A stretch of DNA of 64,000 nt from Ilex aquifolium (Eukaryota > Streptophyta > Magnoliopsida > Aquifoliales > Aquifoliaceae), in NCBI GenBank assembly GCA_951799425.1, contig OX637394.1:34694001-34758000 (forward strand). The letters are read 5' to 3'. A program made the position numbers and the translations under genes. Positions within the stretch are counted from its first letter, which is position 1, and each line of letters begins with the position of its first letter. Below the pieces are notes generated by a model. The model was not told where the DNA came from. It worked only from the letters and a program-made list of their open reading frames with translations, and made no database searches. This document shows positions 34,295 through 45,394 of this stretch, piece after piece.

Positions 34295-34923
34295 TGTAAC
34301 ACCCCAAAACACACCCTGGACGGCATTACCTACTAAAACAATTTTCATCATGAGAGCACTAATATCATCCATAAATAAATTAAACTTCATTCATCATCCA
34401 TAAAATATTTACATCATTATCCAAAAGAATATGCCCAACCATGGCATTTACATCTCAAAAATTAACTAATGCAGCGCAGCGAAAATAATAAAATAAAACT
34501 GGACTTTACAAGGTTCAAAATGAATATCCTAGTCTAGAACAAAAGGAAGTGTCGCTCTAGGCGTCCACCTCGGGATCCACGCTCCCGTCTATCGGAGTCT
34601 CCCACTGTGCGGGCTCCTCGACTCCCAGCTCTTCCTCGAGAGGGTAATCTGAAAAAGGTTAGCGGTAGGGGGTGAGCACGAAGCTCTGTAGAAAAATTCT
34701 CTCAAACCCAAACAAGGTTTAGAAACGTATTTAAAATGGCCGGTCTCATTTTTTAACATAACATAGATACATAATTTGAAATAAGGCAGTGACATTTCAA
34801 CAAGGATCTCAAGTTTAGATAGCAATAGTACTAGAAATGAACAATAATAACCCATTTTAATAAACATCCCTTTTCAAAATATAAACCATTTCCCACACAT
34901 TATATAATATTGTCCTCTTTTGG

Positions 34924-35278
34924 CATGAGCATCCTTATAAGGAACCTCTCACCCTCAAGGCTTAGTTTCTTAAGCATCCTTATAAGGAACCTCTTAAGGA
35001 AAATCACATACTCTCCTCTCTTGGCATGAGCATCCTTATAAGGAACCTCTCACCCTCAAGGCATCACAAACTCAAGCATCCTTATAAGGAACCTCTTGAG
35101 GGAAATCACATACTCTCCTCTCTTGGCATGAGCATCCTTGTAAGGAACCTTTCACCCTCAAGGCATCACAAACTCAAGCTTCCTTATAAGGAACCTCTTG
35201 AGGGAAATCACATGCTCTCCTCTCTTGGCATGAGCATCCTTATAAGGAACCTCTCACCCTCAAGGCATCACAAACAAC
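34924..35278. repeat. 102-bp tandem repeat in 5' LTR
   Basis: Same array as 28410-28764, with a few substitutions (for example 'aagcttcctt' for 'aagcatcctt' near 35178, which breaks one palindrome context). Confidence 0.88.
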
Positions 35279-35813
35279 CCCACCAAGCATACCATTCCAA
35301 TATTTATATCATTTTACAAGCATCTCTCCAAAATCCCCAAGATATATTATGTAACAATTCCCCAACCAACAAGGAAAACACATGAGATCACAATAACATC
35401 ATTTTTCTACCCAACACAAACAACTACGGTTTTCGAAGTTCATAATAAAGAAGCATTTAAGAAGAAATACATCACTCTCCCAAAAACTAGGGTTTTAAAG
35501 CTAGAAAAGAGATTTAATGGGTATTAAACCCTAACAATGTAATCTTTGCAAAAATCCTAAGAGATGATGATTCTATAGCATATATATACCATTGATAGCA
35601 AAAACATACATATATAAATACCCTAGCCTCAATGTAAGTGAGTGAGAGAAAACCCCTACCTTAATGTTCTTGGAAAAATTAAGACTTTGATCTTGAATCA
35701 ACCCTTCAATCTCTTGTTTTATCTTGATCTTGTGTTTCTCTCTTTCTCTCGTCCTCTCTTATGTTTTCTAGGGTTTGGAGTGGTGTAATGAAGGCTAAGG
35801 AGGTGACAAAATG

Positions 35814-36001
35814 TATTTATAGTGGAGGAAAAATCGGCATGTTCGCGACTTAAAATAAACAGTCTGGTTTCGGTAGTACCGGTACTCGGTACCGGTACCA
35901 TTCAGTACCGGTACCCAGTACCGGTACAAGAAACCTTCTGGAATCGGGGTACCGGTACTCAGTACCGGTACCATTCAGTACCGGTACCCAGTACCGGTAC
36001 C
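35814..36001 (-). promoter_or_regulatory. TATA and GGTACCGGTACC cluster, 5' LTR
   Basis: TATA 35814-35822 and dyads 35876-36001. The cluster is about 13 bp longer than that of the 3' LTR, with a different first unit ('ggtactcggtacc'), so dyad number or spacing has changed since insertion. Confidence 0.75.
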
Positions 36002-36321
36002 ATTTACCCAGTTTTGCCTATTTCTTTTGTTTTCCATTTCCAATCCATTCCAAAACTAACCACATCCATCACAAACCTCTCCAACACATATTTATACACC
36101 AAACCTATCTAACACAAGTTATAGGACCTAACATTTTATATTTTCACTCACTAAAACTAAATTTCAACTATGATTTTCATTAACATTTTAAATCTTTACT
36201 TTTCAAATTTACAAAGTTCAAACACACTTCAATACCCCTATCCACATCTTTACAACCATTATTTGCTATATCTATATATGTATATGCATATATAAAAGAA
36301 AATGCGGGGTGTTACATGTAA

Positions 36322-37730
36322 TGTGGCCATTAGTTTAGGGTTTAAGAAACGACGTCAATGGGATTCAAAAGCTATCTTTTCTTAATATTGTGGCACACCT
36401 CTTTCTAGCTTTCTAAGACTTTCATTTCATTTTTTCCATTTTTTCACTTTCTTGGCTCTTTTCTTTCTTTCTTTTTCTCTTTAAATTTCTTTCACAGATT
36501 TTTCTGTTCTTTGAACAGTAATCACCCTTTTCACATCTTGTGCTTTTCTGTATCATACTGATTTAGAAGAGGGTGCAAGAAAATTAGATAGCAAAGGTAG
36601 GTTTAATATATATTTTCATGTGGCTCGGGTATTTCTCGGGTTTCATGAAAAGAATTTATACTCTTTTAGGCTCAATCACGACTCACTAAGGATATAATTT
36701 TGTAAAAGAAATGGTCAAGGCTCAAAATTAAACAAAAATGGCCTAAGATCATTTTTCAGAAATCATACACCTGCATAATGCCTAAGTAAAAATTTCAAGG
36801 AAAATGTTAACAATACAATCTAATGAGTGCTAATCAAAACAAACTAATGAGATTATTCAAAGAAAATTTTACCATTGGATCGAAGATTCTTATTTGAGTA
36901 GATGTAGAATATCTCTCCAATAAAGATTGGCTCAAATTCTGCAATTGGTTTTACATCTCCACTATATATGCAAAGAGTGTAATATTTCATAAGGTTTTCA
37001 AAATAAAGAAATCTATTTGTGCTCATAAGTATAAGTTTAAATAAAAATATTAAGATAATATACAACCAAAGTATGAAAATTTCGCGTGATCAGATTAAGA
37101 CTATCCTTGCAAAGCATGAGAATAATAACCTAATTTAATTGTGAATTATACGAAATAATCCTCCTAACTGAAAAACATGAGTTCAACATTAACTAACAAA
37201 AACAAGTTCAAAACCAACATTCAAAACATAAAATAAATTTAAGTGCGTAAATAAAAGATGAGTAAGCGATATCAAAGGTCAGTAGAATCTCCAGTGTCTC
37301 TGATCAAGAAGTAGATGGTCCTCCACCAAAATGCTCTCGGAGTAACCTCAATATTTCAATCTGATTTTGCTCATAAGTAGTCATACGTTGATCAAGCTGG
37401 GTGATGTTGGTCCCTAGCTGGGTAACAGTGGTCTCTAACCTAGTAAAATCTGTCTATCAGTCCTATTATCCACTGGTATATACAACTGATCTTCTTGTGG
37501 TGGAGGCTGCTCTGGTGGGAAAAACTATTCAGGTCATTGGAATGGCTCCTCTTGTGGTGCTGGTGGTACTTCAGGTTGAACTCCATGGCTTTTCTTTAAA
37601 GAGGTCTTGTCTAACGGTGCAAAATGCTCCACCGTTTACCACGAGGGATCTACGATCACTCCCTTATCCCTACATAACTGTGAAACTAACATAGCATATA
37701 GGAGTGAGGGTTTCTTTCCTTGCACAGTAA
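36322..37730 (-). other. Ath-3 3' noncoding region, second part
   Basis: No gene. Matches Ath-4 at about 48024-48500 in patches: GTAATGTGGCC, 'gacgtcaat.g.attcaaaag', 'gcacacctctttctagctt' and 'aagaaaattagatagca'. Plus-strand ORFs here (for example 37401-37694) are antisense to the degraded end of the env-position ORF. Confidence 0.65.
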
Positions 37731-38419
37731 TCAACATTTGATCCATAATAAGGTTCGGAAGATCAATTGTGTGTCCCATCCCAAAGGCATATAGGAAGTA
37801 GGCTTGCTCAGTATATATCTGGTTTTTCTGGGGTCGGGGGTAACAAAATATTCACTGTAATCAAATTCAAAATTCGGTACTTGTTCGTTAAATCCCCTTG
37901 CTTTATATATTTGTGTGGCCTCCCCCATACATAATCTGGATTATCCATCAATTCTATCCCTACATTGATCAAATCAGGCACTTGTGTGTAAGGGTATTGC
38001 GGGTTGGGATGTCTTGGCATCGACTGAAAAATATCGGTTATAGTAGCCGGTGTAACTTGAAAGACCCAAACAAACACACGAATTTCTCTTTCCCCAGTTA
38101 TTTGTGCATTGCTATAAAATTCACAGAACAAACAATCATAAGCAGGAGCAACAAACCTAACATAATCTAGCCATCCACGTGCAGTAAAAATTTGTCTAAC
38201 TCCTATATTTTCAAAATCTTTATAAATTACTGGTCTTTCAGGAATGATAGTTTTAGAGAGAAAATGAGCATCATACCAGACTTGTTGTTCAACATTCTCA
38301 AATACCATAGCATTGTAGACATTTCATGGCTGGGGTTGTTGCGGAGGTGCTTCGGGTTGTGGAGGTTGACCCCTTCGTGCTCGACTCGAAGAACCTCTCG
38401 TTCTTTGCCTTGGATCCAT
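37731..38419 (-). pseudogene. Ath-3 env-position ORF (putative plant transposon protein family)
   Basis: Starts at ATG 38419 with a basic, Pro/Gln-rich N-terminus (RQRTRGSSSRARRG), one in-frame TGA near 38324, then a long open stretch (38308-37808) with 'ARGWLDYVRF', 'CEFYSNAQI', 'FVWVFQVTPATI' and 'GDLTNKYRILNLITVNILLP'. It shifts frame near 37810-37870 and ends about 37731. The corresponding landmarks in Ath-4 are 'RRGWLFYLRN', 'REFYSNAEI', 'YVRGVHVEV' and 'GELTDKYKMLNLIAVSNFTP'. Role unknown. A promoter-like module lies about 180 bp upstream. Confidence 0.75.
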
Positions 38420-38597
38420 CTTTTCACTAATTTCTCTCTAAATTCTTGCTTTCAACTGATTTCAATCGGTAGAAACCTTGAAAATGACACGGGTAAGTGA
38501 TTGATCAGAGAAAATTTGAAGAAAAACAGTTGTATATAGCAATTTTGAGGAGAAAATGAGAGGGAACTGAAACTGAACAGTTTTTTATGCTGATGGG

Positions 38598-38661
38598 TAT
38601 TTATAGGGGCAGGATCGTCCAGACGCCATCACCACCGTCCGGATGGTGCTAATGCACTGGA
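38598..38661 (-). promoter_or_regulatory. LTR-type promoter module upstream of Ath-3 env-position ORF
   Basis: On the minus strand: dyads at 38616-38648, including CACCGTCCGGATGGTG at 38633-38648, then TATA at 38598-38606 and the ORF start at 38419. The 46 bp at 38616-38661 match the element's own LTR U3 at 26800-26846 with about six mismatches, so it looks like a second copy of the LTR core promoter. Confidence 0.65.
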
Positions 38662-38916
38662 TTTTGCCTTGCACTATAAGGTTCTGACTGTTGAAATTCT
38701 GCCTTCTTTAGTTTAAAATCCTACAGTTACAAGATTAATTACAACTTTACACATTCTACATAACTTGCTACTCACTCTTTTTAATTTTTTTTTTCAAAAA
38801 ATTGGTTTATTAATTTTTTATTTATTTGTTCTTTATTATTTACTCATTTTCCTAAATAATCTATAGCTATTTACATTTATGCACCATTCTCAAAATTGTT
38901 CATCATTTGATCACAA

Positions 38917-39321
38917 TTAATCAGAATCATAATCTTGCAAATCAACAACACTAGTGATATGATTAATTTCACTTCTCACGTATCTTGAAAACATAGGAGT
39001 AGAATAGGATGGCGTCTCAGGATATTCCTTACTCTGCCCATACCTAATCCACTCAGGGTGATCTAACGCTCGTCCTGAAATTGGTTCTGCTCACTGATTC
39101 TATTGTCTCAAATGCATTAAACGACCACACCTCATACAACCACCGAGATGATTTGCTCGTCGGCGTTTAGCAAATGAACTTCTCCCACACAAAGGTTTTG
39201 CTTGACGTTCAAAGATTTCCAAATTTCTAACAAATCTAGCTTTTGCCATGATCAATGAATGTATGTCTTTTGGAAAATGGTGCAGTATAATTAAACTTAA
39301 CCAAAACAGTTTCTCGTCCAT
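38917..39321 (-). pseudogene. Small Cys/Arg-rich ORF between integrase and env-position ORF, Ath-3
   Basis: 135 codons from ATG 39321 to TAA 38917, with two in-frame stops about midway (near 39100). Begins MDEKLFWLSL; the middle has LCGR, then F-A-KRRRA, then GGCMRCGR, a possible zinc-binding arrangement (one Cys, then Cys-X2-Cys, His later). The homologous frame at 51071-51480 keeps KLFW, the LCGR..F.KRRRA..LG.C..CGR core, EPI.GRALD and the acidic end D-S-D. I do not recognise the family. Conservation of the protein sense across two diverged elements argues for a real gene in their ancestor. Confidence 0.6.
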
Positions 39322-39367
39322 TTTACAATTATTTTTTGAAAAATTTTAAAAACGACTCAAAAATTTG

Positions 39368-39410
39368 ACCCACTATCCGGTTCTTTAACGTCTGCCAGTC
39401 ACAAAGACGA
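39368..39410 (-). other. Conserved noncoding block upstream of the small ORF, Ath-3
   Basis: Forty-three bp including GGTTCTTTAACGTCTGCCAG and TCACAAAGACGA, 47 bp upstream of the small ORF start on the minus strand. Ath-4 has the same block at 51499-51540 with about three mismatches, while the sequence beyond it is unrelated. Confidence 0.6.
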
Positions 39411-39622
39411 ATTTAAATGAAAAAGACATAAATATAAGTAATTCCCTCCCCCAACTTAAATTAAACATTGTTCTTAATGTATAAACAGTGAACATAGAGG
39501 AATACTAATCAAGTGTGGAAGGTAAAACAACTTATAATAAAAAAAACTAATCTGTAAAACAAACAACAAACTATTAGTACTATTATTTATAATCAAACAA
39601 CAATATAAATATTTCTTACATG

Positions 39623-41756
39623 TTAAGCAAATCCATCATAATAAGGTTTAAGCCTTTGACCATTCACTTTGAAAACATTTTCGGTTAATGGATTCTCAAT
39701 TTCAATTGCCCTATAATCAAAAACTTGTTTGACAATGTAAGGACCTATACATCTAGATCTTAATTTTCCAGAAAATAGATGAAGTTTTGAATTATATAAC
39801 AGAACATTCTCAGAAGGTTCAGAAGACTTCCGCATGATATTTTTATCATGAAAAATTTTTGTTCTAGATTTAGCAATCTTTGCATTTTCATATGCTTCAT
39901 TTCTTAATTCTTCCAATTCATTAATTTGAAGTTTGCGAGATACTCCAGCTTTATCGATATCAAAATTCATCATTTTGATTGTCCAATATGCTTGATGTTC
40001 TAATTCTATAAGCAAGTGACATGGTTTACCAAAAACTAACCGATAAGGAGACATTCCTAAAGTAGTTTTATATGTAGTACGGTAAGCCCAAATCGCATCA
40101 ATTAATATCAAAGACCAATCCTTACGATCTGGATTCACTGTTTTTTTCAAAAATGTATTTTATTTCCCTATTAGCTAATTCAGCTTGTCCACTTGTCTGT
40201 GGATGATACAGAGTGGATATTTTATGAGAAATCGAGTATTTTTTCATAAGATTTTCAAAAAATTTATTACAAAAATGTGATCCACCATCACTGATAATGG
40301 TTCGAGGAATTTCAAATCTGGAAAAAAAATATTTTCTTTCAAAAACTTGACCACTATTATGTGATCATTATTTCTACATGGAATTACCACTACCTATTTA
40401 GAGACATAATCAACTGCAACCAAAATGTACAGATATCCAAAGGATGGGGGAATGGTCCAATAAAATCGATGTTCCAACAATCGAAAATTTTAACAATTAA
40501 AATAGGGTTTAAAGGCATCATATTTCATTTTTAAATATTTCTCATTCTTTGACATCTGTCACAATTTAAACAAAATATATGTACATCTTTGAAAAGAGTT
40601 GACCAATAAAATCCACACTGCAGGATTTTAGCAGCGATTTTCTTTGAAGCAAAATGGCCTCTGCAAGCTTCAGAGTGACAAAACTGAATTACCTGACTAC
40701 TTTCGTGATTAGGTACACAAGGCCTTATTATATGATCTTTACAGTATTTAAACAAATAAGGATCTTCCCAAAAAAATTATGTACCTCACTTAGAAACTTG
40801 TTTCTATCAGTCCAGGTATAATGAGAAGGAATAGTACCAATAGCTAAATAATTGGCCATATCTGCATACCATGGTACTTCTGTTATTGCAAAAAGTTGCT
40901 CATCTGGGAAAGTTTCTCTAATTGGAATTGATTCTTCTTTTGTATCATAATTTAGTCGTGACAAGTGATCTGCTACCACATTTTCAACATCTTTTTTTAA
41001 TCTTTAATGATAAGATCAAATACTTGAGTAACAGTATCCAACGTAGGAGACGTGGCTTAGCATCTTTCTTAGTAAGTAAGTATTTTAAATCTGCATCATC
41101 AGTAAATAGAACAATTGACGATCCCACCAGATATGAACGAAATTTATCGAATGCAAACACAACAGCAAGCAATTCTTTCTCTATAGTAGAATAATTCATT
41201 TGTGCATCATTTAGAGTTTTGCTTGCATAGTAAATAACATAGGGTTTTTTATATTTTCTTTGACCTAATACAGCTCCTACTGCATAATCACTAGCATCAC
41301 ACATTAATTCAAAAGATAAATACCAATCAGGAGGTTGCATAATAGGTGCAGAAATAAGCATGTGTTTCAATTATCAAATGCTAATTGACATGCATCATTC
41401 CATTCAATAATACAACCTGACACAAAAGATTACATATAGGTCTAGATATTAAACTGAAATTTTTAATAAATCTTCTATAAAATCCTGCATGACCTAAAAA
41501 AGATCGAATATCTTTTACAGTTTTAGGTGGAGGAAGATTGGCTATCAAATCAATTTTAGACTTATCAACTTCAATTCCTTTCTCAGAAACTAAATGATCT
41601 AAAACAATACCTTGTGTAACCATGAAATGACATTTTTCCCGATTCAAAACAAAGTTTTTTTCTTCACATCGAATAATAACTTTTTCAAGATTTTTTAGAC
41701 AAAAATGAAATGAATCACCATATACCGAGAAATCGTCCATAAAAACTTCTAAATAC
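39623..41756 (-). pseudogene. Ath-3 pol, 3' half: RT end, RNase H, integrase
   Basis: Minus strand: RT catalytic FMDDFSVYG at about 41745-41720, RT thumb 'SFLGHAGFYRRFIKNFS', a frame break near 41375, RNase H from 41370 ('MCDASDYAVGAVLGQ', 'NYSTIEKELLAVVFA', 'LFTDDADLKYL'), spacer 'VADHLSRL', integrase zinc-finger region at 40755-40531 (HSEACRGHF...CLNCDRCQ), a degraded core (40530-40151, 'NIDFIGPFP' still legible, then shifted), and integrase C-terminus 40150-39623 ('IWAYRTTYKTTLGMSPYRLV', 'ELEELRNEAYENAK'). Typical Athila order. Several frameshifts and stops, so inactive. Confidence 0.88.
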
Positions 41757-43602
41757 TGATGAGTGCGTAATATTGCATATTTAACGCCCTCATTACATGC
41801 ATTTTAACTCAAAATTTTCATTTAATTACTTAGAGTTAGTCGAATTTATGAATAATATGAAAATTTTGATGTTGCAGGTAATCATAACGTAAATGATGGC
41901 TTTCAGAATCCTGCAACAAAGTATGGAAGAGTGGTGAAGAGATAAACACATTACGTGAGGATTAAGAGGCTTTAAAGTGAAAGAAATCAAGAAGGTAGTG
42001 GTATTTGGTATCATAGGCACCGATATCTAAGCCTACTTGAATTTTGGTACCGGCACCCGCACCATTTGGTATTGGTACCTCAGTATTCCCCATTTTTTAC
42101 CATGATCCACTTCGAATCTGAAAAATACAAAACATGAAAGTTGTCGATTTGGATGTCCTCTGTATTTTCACAAAATTTCAGCTCAATCGGACAATCGAAT
42201 CAAAAGTTATGACAATTTTACGAAAAATGGTCCTGAGTTGGCACCTTCTGGAAGGTTTGCTTTGACCTTCCGGAAGGTTTCGCCCAGAAATGCCAGAACA
42301 CCTATAACTCAATGTTCTGCCACTTGGGGTTCCACCTATGATTCTCCCACTTGTCCCCTAACATATTCTACATATATACATGCCTCCTACACCCTAAACT
42401 CAACTTGGGAAGATGGAGGATGGGAAAGGAAGAGATAGAATGAGGGAGGCATGGTGGGTGCAGGCTAAGCTTGTCCTAGCCTGCCCAATGCATCAAATCA
42501 CCTCCTATGGATGAGAATTCTACTCTCACAGCTAGAGGAGAGGCTGATGGATGAAAATGCATCAAGTCTACACCATTTATTCAACTTCACACAAGCCATT
42601 GAGGAGAGAGGAGGCTACCTAAGCTTAGGAGAAGTTTTAGAGATAGAAAGCTCAAGGAAGAAGATGATGTTAGAGAGAGAAAGCTGGGTTTTCATATTTC
42701 TTTACCATTTTCAGTGTTGTAAGCCTTGAATTACTTGTAATCTTCCCCATTTCCACTTTCAACTCTTTCATTTAAGTTGCATGCAAGTTTAGCTAGTTTT
42801 TTTAGCATTTCAAGTTTTACATTTGGGTATTTGCCTTCAAACTTTGTATTTTGGTTATGAATGTTATTTCTCTTGTAGTTTAACTCTTTTCTTGCATTAA
42901 TACTAGTTCCATGTTTCATTTCTTCATCATGTCTCTTTACATTATGCATGTCTTTCCTTTTTATTATGAGTAGCTAGATTTTTAGTTGGCTAATCCAAGG
43001 GAGATTCCCTCTTAGGTATGTGAAATTGACTCTCGTTCATTCTTCCTCGTAGTGAAAGGTGGTTTGGTTTGACTAGGTTGAGTGCGGACATGGTTGTGAG
43101 TTTTTGATACACCGTAGACTTGTCACGGGGCATGCTTGAGCCCTCACTTCCATTTTAGTCCCTCGCTTCCTACGAATCAATGGAACACCTATGCACCATT
43201 GGAAGAATGTTTTGAGTTGATTTGGCATTCCCATTGGAATGAACTCTTTGGATTAGCCAACATTGTTTCCATTGCATATTTATCAAAATCTCACTCACCA
43301 ACACACAAACTCAAAGATTTTACACTTTTTCATTTTTTCACAAAATCACCTTCGACACAATTCACCTTCCTTGCCGAAGGAGACGACCTTGGAATACCCA
43401 TTCCAAGTAAAACACAGCGTTGCAAGACTCTCTCTACGCTTGGGGAACAATTTTGCACACACACACATTTTGTTCATTCACACATGTTTTTCCCAATTCT
43501 TGCATTGAACCCGAGTGAGAGTGACACTCACCTATCCATATAAGTCATATACACATGACCGGGTGATGTTTGGAGATAAGGAATGACGGAATAAGTCAAG
43601 CA
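41757..43602 (+). mobile_element. Solo Athila-type LTR inside Ath-3 RT
   Basis: 1846 bp, TGATGAGTGCG to GTCAAGCA, flanked by AATAC at 41752-41756 and 43603-43607. It splits the RT gene just upstream of the FMDD motif. Related to the LTRs at 1292-2911 and 59902-61637. U3 palindromes at 42242-42281, TATA-like ACATATATACATG near 42369. Lies opposite to its host element. Confidence 0.9.
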
Positions 43603-43607
43603 AATAC

Positions 43608-45394
43608 CGTTCCACCATATCACTAAAAATACTTAACATGCAACGCTGAAAGGTAGCTGGAGCATTACATAATCCAAAAGGACATGTAAATGCAGTTTTT
43701 TCTTGATCATCTATTACAATTTCAATCCGATTGTAACCAGAATATCCATCTAAAAAACAATAATATGCATGACCAGTTATTCTTTAAAAAACTTGATCTA
43801 GAAAAGACAAAGGAAAATGATATTTTCTGGTGAGGGAATTTAGCTTCCAATAATCTATACACACACGCCAAGTGACTGTACGCATAGGGACTAATTCATT
43901 CTCTTGATTTTTTATTACATTGACACCAGAATTCTTAGGGACTACCTGTGTAGGACTGACCCATTTACTATCAAATATAGGATAGATAATATTAGCATCT
44001 AACAGTTTAAGTACTTCAGCGCGGACTACCTCTTTCAGGTGTGGATTCAATCTTCTTTGCATCTGACGAGATGCTTTAGCATCTTCTTCTAAATATATAC
44101 AATGAGTACATAGAAGTGGATTAATGCCTTTTATATCTGTTATTGTCCATCCAATAACACTTTGATGATTCATAAGAACTTTTGTCAATTCTTTTTTCTT
44201 GAATTCCAGATACTTTCGAGGATATTATTACTAGATAGATTTCATCTCTCCCAAAAAGACATATTTTAAATTAGTTGGGAGAGGTTTCAATTCTAGTTTA
44301 AAAACTTTGACATTAGATTCTATAGACTTATGCAACAAATTTTCACATTTTGGATTACATGCTGATATATCTTCAGACTCATCATCAGGTATAGATTCTA
44401 ACTTATATAATTCTTTTTTCGTACAAGCATTTTCAAATAAACTTTGAGTTAACAACTCAACACAATGTACTTCATGCAATTCTTCTTCTTCTCTAGATTG
44501 TTTTGCAATGTTAAAAATATTTAATTCCAAAGTCATATTTCCAAATGAAAGTTTCATGACTCCATTCCTACAATTTATCAATGTATTTGATGTTGCTAGG
44601 AATGGTCGACCCAAAATAACAGGTATTTATGCAGATGCATGAAAAATTGGTTGTGTGTCTAAAACAATAAAATCTACTGGAAAATAGAATTGATCAACTT
44701 GGACAAGAACATCCTCTAAAATTCCTCGTGGAGTTTTTATAGATCGGTCTGCTAATTTTAGTGTAACATTGATAGGTTTCAACTCACCCAGGCCTAATTG
44801 TGTATACACCGAATATGGCATTAAATTAACACTAGCTCCAAGATATAGCAGAGCTTGTTCAATTCAAAAATTTCCAATGATGCATGAGACTGTAGGACTT
44901 CCAAGATCTTTGTATTTAAGAAGAGTGTTATGTTGTATTAGAGCACTAACTTGTTTAGTTAGAAATGCTTTCTTTTGTACATTGAATTTTCTTTTAACTG
45001 TGCAAAGATCTTTTAAAAACTTGGCGTAAGCTGAAATTTGTTTAATTGCATCCAACAAATGAATATTAATATTTACTTGTTTAAACAACTCAAGAATTTC
45101 ATAATGATCGTTCAAAGATGAGGTCTTTTTAACCCTTTGAGAAAAATGTAAAGGAATAGGACACGGATGATCTTCCTGGATGAAGGTTTAGGTTCAAGTG
45201 GTTCATTTACAGGAATTGACTTACGTATTTTTTTAGAAATTTTAGGTTTAATGGTCTTGTTAATCACTTTACCACTTCTTAGTGTTGTGATTGCTTGTAC
45301 TTGACTTGGAGAAGGTTCAGAGGACACAATATTAGCTTGATTTTGACTTTGTGGAGGTTTAGGCTGAGATGAGAATTTTCCCTTCTCTGACGTA
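43608..45394 (-). pseudogene. Ath-3 gag end, protease and RT first half
   Basis: Minus strand: gag tail 'ITTLRSGKVINKTI' (about 45290), linker 'KQVNINIHLLDAIKQI', 'LKDLCTVKRKFNVQKKAFLT', protease region with 'CIIGNF' and then 'MPYSVYTQLGLGELKP', the flap-like 'VPVDFIVLDT'-type segment, 'MGRPFLATSNTLINCRNG', RT start 'LKPLPTNLKYVFLGE', 'QMQRRLNPHLKEVVRAEVLK' and 'YPIFDSKWVSPTQVVPK'. Interrupted by several stops and by the LTR of Ath-4 at 45395, which removes the rest of gag. Confidence 0.85.

Larger units (their letters stand above)
27781..36316 (-). mobile_element. Tekay/Del-type retrotransposon, nearly complete
   Basis: 8536 bp with LTRs 27781-29789 and 34295-36316 that are nearly identical, and TSD TGTAA at 27776-27780 and 36317-36321. 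Minus-strand order: 5' LTR, PBS (34290-34279), gag (34106-33500, damaged), zinc knuckle-PR-RT-RNaseH-IN (33493-30188), chromodomain-like tail (30187-29831), polypurine tract, 3' LTR. Few breaks and similar LTRs indicate a young insertion. It is the closest relative here of the array at 4581-20652. Confidence 0.95.
34295..36316 (-). repeat. 5' LTR of the Tekay element
   Basis: 2022 bp; nearly identical to 27781-29789. Palindrome cluster 35876-36001, TATA 35814-35822, intron-like segment 34649-35659, 102-bp repeats from 34924. Confidence 0.93.
25393..45394 (-). mobile_element. Ath-3, Athila-type retrotransposon, 5' end missing, with two insertions
   Basis: Reading on the minus strand: gag end and protease (45394-44231), RT first half (44188-43608), solo LTR inserted at 41757-43602, RT second half, RNase H and integrase (41756-39623), small Cys-rich ORF (39321-38917), promoter-like module (38661-38598), env-position ORF (38419-37731), 3' noncoding region with a Tekay element inserted (36316-27781), and 3' LTR (27090-25393). 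The 5' LTR, PBS and most of gag are missing; the element stops at the LTR of Ath-4. Confidence 0.85.

Noticed and set aside
27781..36316. Integrated plant pararetrovirus
   Set aside because: LTRs, integrase with D,D-35-E and target duplication show a Ty3/Gypsy retrotransposon; no movement or coat protein genes are seen.
37401..38500. Plus-strand ORFs at 37401-37694, 37898-38170 and 38192-38500
   Set aside because: Antisense to the env-position ORF or its 3' flank; no recognisable product.
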